Assembly (NCBI RefSeq): GCF_026967795.1
Contig: NZ_JAPVBH010000002.1
Span: forward strand, 62,001 to 126,000
Direction: 5' to 3'
From: Modestobacter sp. VKM Ac-2986
Lineage (GTDB): Bacteria > Actinomycetota > Actinomycetes > Mycobacteriales > Geodermatophilaceae
Length of the DNA: 64,000 bases
Positions 8,679-16,235 of the stretch are shown in pieces. The notes under the pieces are model-generated. The model searched no databases, was not told the DNA's origin, and saw only the letters and a list, made by a program, of their open reading frames with translations. Every line of letters starts with the position of its first letter. The stretch's first letter is position 1. Both the position numbers and the translations under genes were made by a program.

Positions 8679-9422
8679 TCACCAGGGAACGGGGCCCTCG
8701 TTGCCGACGAAGGTCCCGGTCGGGCCCTCCGGGCCGCTCGTCGCCATCCGCACGAGGACCTCCGCGCCCTCCTGCACGGTGTTCACCACGACGCCGGCCG
8801 CCCGGAGCTGCTCCACCGTCGGCAAGCCCTCGCGGGCGGCGACGAAGTCGGTCGCGGTCGGCCCGGGTGACACGGAGTTGACGCGCCAGCGGGGGAAGGC
8901 CCTCGCGTACTGGATCGTCAGCATGTTGAGCGCCGCCTTCGACATCGGGTACGCGAGCATCGACCACCGCGCGTCCGGGCCTGCGTTCAGCGTCATGGAG
9001 CCGACGGCACTGGAGACGTTCACGACGACCGGAGCCCGGCTCGCCTCGAGCAGCGGCGTGAAGGCCGTCAACACCGCGGCGGCGCCGAACACGTTCGTCT
9101 CGAACACCCGGCGGAGGTCCTCGGGCGTCGCCTCGGCGGGCTGACGCTGGTCCCCGGCGATGCCGGCGTTGTTCACCAGGACGTCCAGCGCGCCGACCTC
9201 GTCCCGCAGCCGGTCCACCGCCGCGGCGATCGAGGCGCCGTCGGTGCTGTCGAGGAGGATCGGCGTCGCACCGACCTCGGCGCTCGCCTCGGTCCCTCGT
9301 CGCAGGTCCCGGGCACCCAGGTAGACGGTCTGACCGGCCTCCACGAGGCGACGGGCGACCTCGTAGCCGAGTCCGCGGGTGGCACCGGTGACGAGGGCGG
9401 TTCTTCCTGCGGGCTCCGACAT
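8679..9422 (-). CDS. SDR family NAD(P)-dependent oxidoreductase
   Basis: The 247-residue classical short-chain dehydrogenase has TGATRGLG (residues about 12-19), VLVNNAG, a catalytic serine in VNVSSAVG, the active site YPMSK and the PG motif in SVSPGPTATD. The length is standard. It likely uses NADP(H); GARD after the second strand is compatible. The ribosome binding site AGAAGGAG directly precedes the ATG by 6 nt and abuts one arm of a perfect 18-bp inverted repeat (9433-9484). A TetR regulator gene lies just upstream on the same strand, so the SDR is the probable target of that repressor. The substrate is unknown. Confidence 0.9.
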   Translation of the reverse strand: MSEPAGRTALVTGATRGLGYEVARRLVEAGQTVYLGARDLRRGTEASAEVGATPILLDSTDGASIAAAVDRLRDEVGALDVLVNNAGIAGDQRQPAEATPEDLRRVFETNVFGAAAVLTAFTPLLEASRAPVVVNVSSAVGSMTLNAGPDARWSMLAYPMSKAALNMLTIQYARAFPRWRVNSVSPGPTATDFVAAREGLPTVEQLRAAGVVVNTVQEGAEVLVRMATSGPEGPTGTFVGNEGPVPW

Positions 9423-9432
9423 GACGTGCTCC

Positions 9433-9484
9433 TTCTGGGTGGGATGACCCGATCATGACACTGGTTGGGTCATCCCACCCAGAA
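9433..9484. promoter_or_regulatory. Perfect 18-bp inverted repeat upstream of the SDR gene
   Basis: Arms TTCTGGGTGGGATGACCC (9433-9450) and GGGTCATCCCACCCAGAA (9467-9484) are exact reverse complements with a 16-bp spacer. Each arm also has internal dyad ends (GGGT-N6-ACCC). The repeat lies 11 bp before the SDR start codon and touches its ribosome binding site in the mRNA. It could be two operators for the neighbouring TetR repressor, or an RNA hairpin affecting translation. A weaker related sequence (GGGTGATCACCGACCCAG, 10228-10245) spans the tetR start itself. Confidence 0.6.
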
Positions 9485-9642
9485 AGGCAGGGGCGGGGCT
9501 GGGCTGGACATCGAGGGTCAGCGGGACGGCCCGCAGTGGACTCGACGATCGTGCGCACGCGGCGGTGCCCGGGTGTCAGGGACGACCCGGGCCGCCAGCT
9601 GTCAGAGCGGGCCTGGAAGGTGCAGGGCGGTCGGACGGATCG

Positions 9643-10236
9643 TCAGGCGGCGAAGGACTCGACATAGCGGAGAGCGGCGTTCATCGACGCTCGCATCGGC
9701 GCCGTCGACTGCATGGTCTGCCCCAGGAGCGCGCCCCCCTGGAGGGCCGTCAGCAGCGCCATCGACAGCTCGTCGACATCGGCCTCGGGACGGAGGTCGC
9801 CCCGCTCGCGCATGGCGCGGAGACCGTCGAGCAGCGGGGACTGCACGCGCGCGAAGGCGCTGCGGAGCTCCTCGCGGGTCTGCTCGTCGCCAGGACTCGT
9901 CGAACCCGCCAGCATCGCCAACGTGCAAGCGCCGTGACTGCTCCCGTGAGCGAGGTCCTCGACCGCGGCGTCGGCCCACGTCTGCAGGGCCTCGAAGCTG
10001 TCGAGCACACCCAGCATCGGGTGACCGACGGACGCCTCCGACTCGGACTGGCGAACGATGACCGCCCGCACGAGGGCCTGCTTGCCACCGAAGTAGTGCA
10101 TCAGTTGTGATCCGCTGACGCCCGCGGTCCTGCGGATGTCGTCGGCGCTGGTACCGGCGACGCCGTGCTGGCCGATGAGCGTCGCGGCCGCCTCGACGAT
10201 GTGCTCTCGGGTGGCCTGCCCCTTCCGGGTGATCAC
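9643..10236 (-). CDS. TetR/AcrR family transcriptional regulator
   Basis: The 197-residue repressor has an N-terminal TetR helix-turn-helix (residues about 10-57; TSADDIRRTAGVSGSQLMHYF contains the recognition helix) and a C-terminal helical ligand domain with ELRSAFARVQSPLLDGL. Start is GTG 10236. There is no Shine-Dalgarno sequence, but TAACCT sits 6 nt before the start, which suggests a leaderless mRNA. It is upstream of and co-oriented with the SDR at 8679; the inverted repeat before the SDR and a similar sequence over its own start suggest it represses both. The inducer is unknown. Confidence 0.88.
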   Translation of the reverse strand: MITRKGQATREHIVEAAATLIGQHGVAGTSADDIRRTAGVSGSQLMHYFGGKQALVRAVIVRQSESEASVGHPMLGVLDSFEALQTWADAAVEDLAHGSSHGACTLAMLAGSTSPGDEQTREELRSAFARVQSPLLDGLRAMRERGDLRPEADVDELSMALLTALQGGALLGQTMQSTAPMRASMNAALRYVESFAA

Positions 10237-10309
10237 CGACCCAGGTTACTGACGGCAGCGCGACCCTGCGACGAGCCGGCCGGAGCACGGCGTCGGACAG
10301 ACTGACCAG

Positions 10310-12778
10310 GTGCTGCCACCGACCGGGACGCCGGGGACCGACCTCCCCGTCCGCTCGGTCCTCCCCGACCTGGACGCCGCCCTCGACCGCGGTGGCGCCG
10401 CCGTCCTGGTTGCCCCGCCGGGCACCGGCAAGACGACGCTGGTCCCCCTCGCCCTGGCCGACCGGCTGCCCGGCCGGGTCCTGGTCGCCGAGCCGCGCCG
10501 GGTCGCCGCCCGCGCCGCCGCCCGCCGGATGGCTGCCCTGCTCGGCGAGCCGGTGGGCCGCTCGGTCGGCTACAGCGTCCGCGGGGACTCCCAGCGCAGC
10601 GCCGCCACCCGGGTCGAGGTGGTCACCACCGGCCTGCTGGTGCGCCGGCTGCAGGCCGACCCGGAGCTGCCCGGCGTCGACGCCGTCGTCCTCGACGAGT
10701 GCCACGAGCGCGCCCTGGACACCGACCTCGCGCTGGCCTTCGCCCTCGACGTCCGCGGGTCGCTGCGCCCGGAACTCGAGCTGCTGGCCATGTCCGCCAC
10801 CGCACAGGCCGACCGCCTCGCCGAGCTGATGGGGCACGCACCGGTCGTGGCGGCCACCGGCTCGCTGCACGACGTCGAGCCGGTGTGGTGCCCGCCCTCT
10901 CCCCCGGTCGCCCCGGCACACGGCCTGCACGTCGACCCGCGGCTGCTCGCCGCCGTCGCCGACACCGTCCGGCGGGCACTGGCCGAGACCACCGGCGACG
11001 TCCTCGTCTTCCTGCCCGGCGCCGCCGAGATCGGCCGGGTCGCGAACCTCCTCGGCGGCGTCGACGCCGACGTCCGGCCGCTGCACGGGCGGCTGCCCAG
11101 CGCCGAGCAGGACGCCGCGCTCACCGCTGGGCCGCGGCGGCGGGTGGTGCTGTCCACCGACGTCGCCGAGACCAGCCTGACCGTCCCCGGCGTGCGCACC
11201 GTGGTCGATGCCGGACTGGCCCGGGTCCCCCGCTACGACGTCGCCCGGGGGCTCGGCTCGCTGGTCACCGTCCGGGTGTCCCGGGCCGCGGCCACCCAGC
11301 GGGCCGGCCGCGCCGGACGCGAGGCGCCGGGCCGGGTCTACCGGCTGTGGTCGGCCGCTGAGCACGACCGGCTGCCCGCCGCGCCCGAGCCGGAGATCGC
11401 CGTCGCCGACCTCACCGGCCTGGCACTCGAGCTGGCCTGCTGGGGCGAGCCCGACGGCACCGGCCTCGCCCTGCCCGACGCCCCGCCGGACGCCGCGTTC
11501 ACCGTCGCCCGCGACACGCTGCGCCAACTTGGCGCGGTGGACGACGCAGGCCGGGTGACCCCGCGCGGCCGCTCGCTGACCGCCGTCGGCGCGCACCCGC
11601 GGCTGGCTCGGGCATTGCTGGACGGCGCGCCGCTGGTCGGCCGGCGCCGGGCGGCGGAGGTCGTGGCGCTGCTGTCGGCCGACGTCCCGTCCCGCTCCGA
11701 CGACCTGGTCGCCGACTGGCGCGAGGTCCGACGGTCCCGCGACGGGCGGTGGCGCGACGAGGTGACCCGGCTGACCCGCGCCGCCCCCGACTCCGCCGAG
11801 ACCCGGCTGCCCGACGACGTCGCCGCGGGGCTGGTGGTCGGCCTCGCCCACCCCGAGTGGCTGGCCCGCCGCCGTCCGGGCACCGAGCGCACCTACCTGC
11901 TGGCCGCCGGCACCGGCGCCGAGCTCGCCCCGGGCACCGCGCTGGCCGGCGCTCCGTGGCTGGCCGTCGCCGCGGCCGACCGCGCGCCAGGACGCCGCGA
12001 CGCCCGGGTGCGCACCGCCGTCGCGGTCGACGAGGCCACCGCGCTGGAGGCCGGGGCCGCCGCGCACACCGACGGACCGGAGGTGACCTGGCGCGACGGC
12101 GACGTGTCCGCCGCGCGGGTCGAGCGGCTGGGCGCGATCGTGCTGGCCGAGCGGCCGCTGCCCGATCCCGACCCGGCCGCCGTCACCGCCGCCCTGGCCG
12201 AGGGGCTGCGCCGGGAGGGTCTGGCGCTGCTGCGCTGGACGCCGGCGGCGACTGCGCTGCGGGAACGACTGGCCGCCGCGCACGCCGGGCTCGGCGAGCC
12301 GTGGCCGGCCGTGGATGACGAGTCGCTGCTGGCCGCCCTCGGCGAGAGCCCGGCGCTGTCCGGTGCGCGCAGCCGACGGGACCTGACCCGGGTCGACGTG
12401 GTCGCCGCGCTGCGCTCGCTGTTGCCCTGGGAGCTGGCCGGCCGGCTCGAGGAGCTGGTGCCCGAGCGCGTGCAGGTGCCCACCGGCTCGGCGATCAAGG
12501 TCGACTACGGCGACCCGGACGTGCCGACGCTGTCCGCGCGCGTGCAGGAGCTCTTCGGCTGGGCGGCTGCGCCGGTGGTCGCCGGCCGGCCGCTGCGGTT
12601 GCAGCTGCTCTCCCCCGCCTCCCGGGTGGTCGCCACCACCGCCGACCTCGCCGGCTTCTGGGTCACCGGCTACCCGGCGGTGCGCAGCGAGCTGCGCGGC
12701 CGCTACCCCCGCCACCCCTGGCCAGAGGACCCGGCCGCCGCCACCCCGACCCGGCGCGCCAAGCCCCGCGGTACCTGA
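10310..12778 (+). CDS. hrpB: ATP-dependent helicase HrpB
   Basis: The 822-residue protein is a DEAH/RHA-type superfamily 2 helicase. Visible motifs: Walker A APPGTGKTT (residues about 35-43), DECHER (about 129-134), SATAQ motif III (about 163), motif V STDVAETSLTVPG and motif VI QRAGRAGR (about 331-338). The C-terminal part (about 480-820) matches the HrpB-specific region with FGWAAAPVVAGRPLRLQLLSPA and a final GRYPRHPWPEDP. The length (about 820) is normal for HrpB. The biochemical role is poorly defined in bacteria; an RNA helicase activity is presumed. The GTG start is preceded by a weak TAnnnT-type hexamer region rather than a clear ribosome binding site. Confidence 0.95.
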   Translation: MLPPTGTPGTDLPVRSVLPDLDAALDRGGAAVLVAPPGTGKTTLVPLALADRLPGRVLVAEPRRVAARAAARRMAALLGEPVGRSVGYSVRGDSQRSAATRVEVVTTGLLVRRLQADPELPGVDAVVLDECHERALDTDLALAFALDVRGSLRPELELLAMSATAQADRLAELMGHAPVVAATGSLHDVEPVWCPPSPPVAPAHGLHVDPRLLAAVADTVRRALAETTGDVLVFLPGAAEIGRVANLLGGVDADVRPLHGRLPSAEQDAALTAGPRRRVVLSTDVAETSLTVPGVRTVVDAGLARVPRYDVARGLGSLVTVRVSRAAATQRAGRAGREAPGRVYRLWSAAEHDRLPAAPEPEIAVADLTGLALELACWGEPDGTGLALPDAPPDAAFTVARDTLRQLGAVDDAGRVTPRGRSLTAVGAHPRLARALLDGAPLVGRRRAAEVVALLSADVPSRSDDLVADWREVRRSRDGRWRDEVTRLTRAAPDSAETRLPDDVAAGLVVGLAHPEWLARRRPGTERTYLLAAGTGAELAPGTALAGAPWLAVAAADRAPGRRDARVRTAVAVDEATALEAGAAAHTDGPEVTWRDGDVSAARVERLGAIVLAERPLPDPDPAAVTAALAEGLRREGLALLRWTPAATALRERLAAAHAGLGEPWPAVDDESLLAALGESPALSGARSRRDLTRVDVVAALRSLLPWELAGRLEELVPERVQVPTGSAIKVDYGDPDVPTLSARVQELFGWAAAPVVAGRPLRLQLLSPASRVVATTADLAGFWVTGYPAVRSELRGRYPRHPWPEDPAAATPTRRAKPRGT

Positions 12779-12887
12779 GCCGCCGCGGCGACAGCCGCCA
12801 ACTGCCGGTCTTCCCTAGCGCGGCCGGCCGCGAGCGTGTTGGGGATAACGGTGATCCGAGGACCGGCGCGACGTGCCGGCCCGTCGG

Positions 12888-12927
12888 GTGTACATGCGTA
12901 CGCATCGTTGTGTACGGTCGTACGCAT
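12888..12927. promoter_or_regulatory. Tandem 18-bp operator-like repeats over the acetyltransferase start
   Basis: GTGTACATGCGTACGCAT (12888-12905) and GTGTACGGTCGTACGCAT (12910-12927) are direct repeats, 15 of 18 identical and 22 bp apart. The second contains the dyad GTACG-GT-CGTAC; the first overlaps the perfect palindrome ATGCGTACGCAT (12894-12905). TACGGT (12913-12918) lies 7 nt before the ATG and would be the -10 of a leaderless promoter, so a protein bound here would block it. The TetR gene two genes along is the likely binder. Confidence 0.6.
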
Positions 12928-13495
12928 GGCTTCGGACGAGCGCTCGATGCGCGACCGCATGCTGGCCGGCGACCTCTACATCGCCGACGACCCGGACATC
13001 GCCCGGGACAGCACCCGCGCCCAGGCCCTCGCCCACCGCTACAACACGATGGACCCCACGGACGGCGCCCAGCGGCGGGCCGTGCTCGAGGAGCTGCTCG
13101 GCGCCTTCGGGCCGGGCAGCGAGATCCGCGCCCCGTTCCACTGCGACTACGGCTACCAGACCACGGTCGGGGCCCGGACCTTCGCCAACTTCGGGCTGGT
13201 CTGCCTCGACGTCGCCCGGGTGACCATCGGCGACGACGTCCAGATGGGCCCCGGCGTCCAGCTGCTCACCGCCACCCACCCCGTCGAGCCCGGCCCGCGC
13301 CGGGACAAGTGGGAGTCCGCCGAGCCGATCACCATCTCCGACAACGTCTGGCTGGGCGGCGGCGTCATCGTCTGCCCCGGCGTGACGATCGGTGCCAACA
13401 CGGTGGTCGGCGCCGGCTCGGTCGTGACCCGCGACCTGCCCGCGGACGTCGTGGCGGTCGGCAGCCCGGCCCGCGTCGTCCGGTCGATCGGGTGA
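12926..13495 (+). CDS. Sugar O-acetyltransferase (maltose/galactoside acetyltransferase family)
   Basis: The 189-residue protein belongs to the left-handed beta-helix hexapeptide acyltransferases. It has the N-terminal Mac helical domain (SMRDRMLAGDLYIADDPDI, residues about 6-24), the catalytic region with FHCDYGYQTTVG and THPV histidine, and hexapeptide turns IGDDVQMGPGV, ISDNVWLGGGVIV and IGANTVVGAGSVVT. It transfers acetyl from acetyl-CoA to a sugar hydroxyl in the cytosol; in this family a detoxifying role is assumed. ATG 12926 matches the family N-terminus and probably heads a leaderless message. Its stop overlaps the next start (GTGA), making it the first gene of a three-gene operon with TetR and MFS genes. 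Confidence 0.93.
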   Translation: MASDERSMRDRMLAGDLYIADDPDIARDSTRAQALAHRYNTMDPTDGAQRRAVLEELLGAFGPGSEIRAPFHCDYGYQTTVGARTFANFGLVCLDVARVTIGDDVQMGPGVQLLTATHPVEPGPRRDKWESAEPITISDNVWLGGGVIVCPGVTIGANTVVGAGSVVTRDLPADVVAVGSPARVVRSIG

Positions 13496-14088
13496 CCGCC
13501 GAGCCCACCGCCGAGCCGCTGGACCGCCCGGTGCGCCGGCACGACCCCGACCGCCGGCAGCGCATCGTCGAGGCCGCCATCGGGGTGATCGCCGAGCACG
13601 GCGTCGCCGGCACCACCCACCGGCTGGTGGCCGCCGCCGCCGACGTCCCGCTGGGCTCGATGACCTACCACTTCACCGGCCTGGACGACCTGCTGGCCCA
13701 GGCCCTCACCGTGCACGCCGAGCGGATGGCGGTGAAGTACCAGGCGCACTTCGCCCACGTGCGCACCACCGAGGACCTCGTCGAGGCGGTCACCGACCTG
13801 GTGCACGGCCACGCCGGTGCCGACGAGCGCGATTGGGCGGTGTCCTACGAGCTGTACCTGGCCGCCCTGCGCGACCCGGCGCTGCGCACGGTCACCGAGA
13901 CCTGGATGCGCCGCAGCCGTGGCGTGCTCGAGCAGTTCGTCGACGCCGCCACCGCCCGCGGCGTCGACGGGCTCATCGAGGGCCTGGTCATGCACGAGGT
14001 CCTCTCCACCGGCCCGGTGTCCCGGACCGAGACGCACGAGATCATCGCCCGGGCCGTCCGGCCCACCACCGAGGGAGCAGCACAGTGA
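13492..14088 (+). CDS. TetR family transcriptional regulator
   Basis: The 198-residue protein has a TetR DNA-binding domain (residues about 17-65; GVAGTTHRLVAAAADVPLGSMTYHF covers helix-turn-helix positions) and a TetR_C-type all-helical ligand domain with WAVSYELYLAALRDPALR. The GTG start overlaps the acetyltransferase stop by 4 nt and its own stop overlaps the MFS start, so the three genes are translationally coupled. It presumably represses this operon through the tandem repeats at 12888-12927. The inducer is probably a substrate of the downstream transporter; this is inferred from context only. Confidence 0.9.
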   Translation: MTAEPTAEPLDRPVRRHDPDRRQRIVEAAIGVIAEHGVAGTTHRLVAAAADVPLGSMTYHFTGLDDLLAQALTVHAERMAVKYQAHFAHVRTTEDLVEAVTDLVHGHAGADERDWAVSYELYLAALRDPALRTVTETWMRRSRGVLEQFVDAATARGVDGLIEGLVMHEVLSTGPVSRTETHEIIARAVRPTTEGAAQ

Positions 14089-15293
14089 CCAGCACCGACG
14101 CCCGCCGAGCACCCGGCCCGGCGCAGGTCGAGGCGGCCAAGCGCGGGGTCTACACCGCCTTCGTCGGCGCCGGGTTCGCCTTCGCCAGCTGGGCCTCCCG
14201 CATCCCGGCGGTGCGCGACCGGCTCGACCTCGACCCCGCCGCCCTGGGCCTGGTGCTGCTCGCGCTCGCCGCGGGGTCGGTGGTGGGCCTGCCGCTGGCC
14301 GGCACCGTCATCGCCCGGCTCGGCTCCCGCCGCACCGTCGTCGTCATGTCGCTGGTGCTGGCCGCGGCCCTGGGCGTCATCGCCGTCGGCTCGGTCACCA
14401 CCGTCGCCGTCCTGGCGGTGGGCCTGTTCGTGATGGGCCTGGCCAACGGCGCCTGGGACGTCGCGATGAACGTGCAGGGCGCCGTGGTCGAGCGGCGCCT
14501 GGGCCGCGCCACCATGTCCCGCTTCCACGCCGGCTTCAGCTTCGGCACGGTCGCCGGTGCGCTGCTGGGCGCGGCGATGGTGCACCTGGGCGTGGGGGTG
14601 CCGGCGCACCTGGCCGCCGTCGCCGTGCTGATCGTCGCCGTCGTGCCGGTCTCGGTGCGCGGGTTCGTCAGCGACGTCCACGTCGACGCCGACGGCGAAC
14701 CGGCCGCGAAGGGCAGCGCGCTCTCCGCCTGGCGCGAGCCGCGCACCTGGCTCATCGGCGTGGTCGTGCTCGCCTTCTCCTTCGCCGAGGGCACCGCCAA
14801 CGACTGGCTGGGCGTCGCGCTCATCGACGACCACGGCACGTCGGAGACCGCCGGCACGCTGGGCTTCGCGCTGTTCCTCACCGCGATGACCGTGGCGCGC
14901 TGGTTCGGCGGACCGGTGCTGGACCGGTACGGCCGGGTGCAGGTCATACGCCTGCTCGCCGGGCTCGCCGTGGTCGGGCTGCTGCTGTTCGTCTTCGGCT
15001 CCCCCGAGCTCGCCTTCGTCGGCGCCCTGCTCTGGGGCGCCGGGGCCTCACTGGGCTTCCCGACCGGCATGAGCGCCGCCGCCGACGAGCCGGCCGCGGC
15101 CGCCGCCCGGGTCAGCGTCGTGGCCTCGATCGGCTACTGCGCCTTCCTGGCCGGCCCGCCGCTGATCGGCCTGCTCGGCCAGCAGGTCACCGTGCTGCGG
15201 GCGCTCACCGTGGTCGCCGTCCTGCTGGGCATCGCCGCCCTCGTCGCCGGCGCCCTCAAGCCGCCGGCGGGCACGACGGCTCCCGAGGCCTGA
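14085..15293 (+). CDS. MFS transporter (YbjJ-like)
   Basis: The 402-residue membrane protein has about 12 predicted helices. It carries the segment LANGAWDVAMNVQG near TM4-5 and the following ERRLGRATMSRFHAGFSFG, a signature of the YbjJ/FucP-like group of major facilitator transporters, with the expected loop arginine motif GSRR between TM2 and TM3. It should be a proton-driven carrier or exporter of unknown cargo. The GTG at 14085 overlaps the TetR stop codon (GTGA) and has GAGGGAG 8 nt upstream. Its place behind an acetyltransferase and a TetR repressor suggests export of a sugar-like or antibiotic-like compound. Confidence 0.9.
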   Translation: MTSTDARRAPGPAQVEAAKRGVYTAFVGAGFAFASWASRIPAVRDRLDLDPAALGLVLLALAAGSVVGLPLAGTVIARLGSRRTVVVMSLVLAAALGVIAVGSVTTVAVLAVGLFVMGLANGAWDVAMNVQGAVVERRLGRATMSRFHAGFSFGTVAGALLGAAMVHLGVGVPAHLAAVAVLIVAVVPVSVRGFVSDVHVDADGEPAAKGSALSAWREPRTWLIGVVVLAFSFAEGTANDWLGVALIDDHGTSETAGTLGFALFLTAMTVARWFGGPVLDRYGRVQVIRLLAGLAVVGLLLFVFGSPELAFVGALLWGAGASLGFPTGMSAAADEPAAAAARVSVVASIGYCAFLAGPPLIGLLGQQVTVLRALTVVAVLLGIAALVAGALKPPAGTTAPEA

Positions 15294-15332
15294 GGCAGCC
15301 CGCGACCACCGGGGCGCCGCTACGGTCGATGC

Positions 15333-16178
15333 GTGTCCGACCGCGTCCAGCGCTGGGAGCTGTCCGCCCTCGGCCGACGACACCGCGTGGAGACGACGGG
15401 CTCGGTCCTCAGGACGGTCACCTGGCACGTCGACGACCGGCTCGTCGCCACCACGCGGTCGTCCGACGACACGATCCGGCTCACCCCGGGCGACCGGCTG
15501 GAGAAGAGCCAGGAGGAGGGGGCCGGGGAGCCACCGCCGGACGTCGGCGCCCTCTCCGTCACCTTCACCGCGCTGGGGCGGCCGAAGCGGGCCACCTGGT
15601 ACCGGCCCGACGGCGACGTGGCCGCTCCCGCCCGTGCCCTGCTCGGGGTCGGCGGGGTCGACCTGGCACCCGAGCCGGGCTCGCCCGCCGCGCTCCGTGA
15701 GGAGCGGATCGAACGGCACCCCCGGCGGCACACGGCACTGGCCGTCGCCGGGGGCGTCGCGACGGTCGTGCTGCCCCTGCTCCTCGGCCTCCTGGTCGTG
15801 CGGCTGGCGATCGCGATCCCCTGGCCGGACTGGGACCTCCCGGACATCCCGTGGCCGGACCTCGACCTGCCGTCGATCCCCTGGCCCGACGTCGACCTGC
15901 CCGACGTCGACCTGCCCGACTGGCCGCTGCCGGGCTGGGTGACCTGGCTGCTGGACCGGGCCGGGTACGTCTGGCCCGTCGTCGTGGCCTGGTTCCTCGC
16001 CCGCCGGGAGGTCCGGCGCCGCCGGGAGCAGTCGAGGCTGCGGGCCGAGCTGGCGGCCGACGCACGCGCCGGTGCACCGGACCGGGCTGATCCCGACCCG
16101 GGTCCTGGGACGTCGCCGCCGCCTCCGGCCGAAGACGGCCCCCGGACGCACGACAGGTCACCCGAGGAGCCGGTGTGA
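15333..16178 (+). CDS. Hypothetical two-TM membrane protein with proline-tryptophan-aspartate repeats
   Basis: The 281-residue protein is of unknown function. Residues 1-130 are soluble and probably a beta-rich cytoplasmic domain (WELSALGRRHRVE, VTWHVDDRLVATT, LSVTFTALGRPKRATWYR). TM1 is about 134-160. Residues 162-201 consist of three decapeptides of the form IPWPDxDLP[DS] plus a half repeat VDLPDWPLPG. TM2 is about 202-222, followed by a basic and then acidic-proline tail. The repeat is matched by 30-bp DNA repeats at 15816-15935. With both ends cytosolic, the repeat would form a rigid acidic loop outside the membrane. The start is GTG 15333 with TACGGT 6 nt upstream. I know no named family. 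Confidence 0.7.
   Translation: MSDRVQRWELSALGRRHRVETTGSVLRTVTWHVDDRLVATTRSSDDTIRLTPGDRLEKSQEEGAGEPPPDVGALSVTFTALGRPKRATWYRPDGDVAAPARALLGVGGVDLAPEPGSPAALREERIERHPRRHTALAVAGGVATVVLPLLLGLLVVRLAIAIPWPDWDLPDIPWPDLDLPSIPWPDVDLPDVDLPDWPLPGWVTWLLDRAGYVWPVVVAWFLARREVRRRREQSRLRAELAADARAGAPDRADPDPGPGTSPPPPAEDGPRTHDRSPEEPV
15816..15935 (+). repeat. Three and a half tandem 30-bp repeats inside the PW-repeat gene
   Basis: Three 30-bp units, each beginning ATCCCCTGGC or a one-base variant and encoding IPWPDxDLP[DS], are followed by a 15-bp partial unit and a diverged end. The repeats are in frame. Third-base differences between units show they are not a recent duplication. Confidence 0.85.
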
Positions 16179-16235
16179 CGGTCTGCGCAGCCGTTCCACC
16201 GGGCAGAACGCGCCACGACCGGTGAGGATCGGGAC

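Noticed and set aside
9602-12715. Very long open frame antisense to hrpB (and similar ones antisense to other genes, e.g. 37768-40920 and 51031-54258)
   Set aside because: In DNA this GC-rich, stop codons are rare in all frames. The translations are low-complexity Gly/Arg/Ala/His/Gln without family motifs, while the opposite strand encodes clear conserved proteins.
15816-15935. Short regularly spaced repeats, considered as a CRISPR-like array
   Set aside because: The 30-bp units are contiguous without spacers, are in frame and encode a decapeptide repeat.
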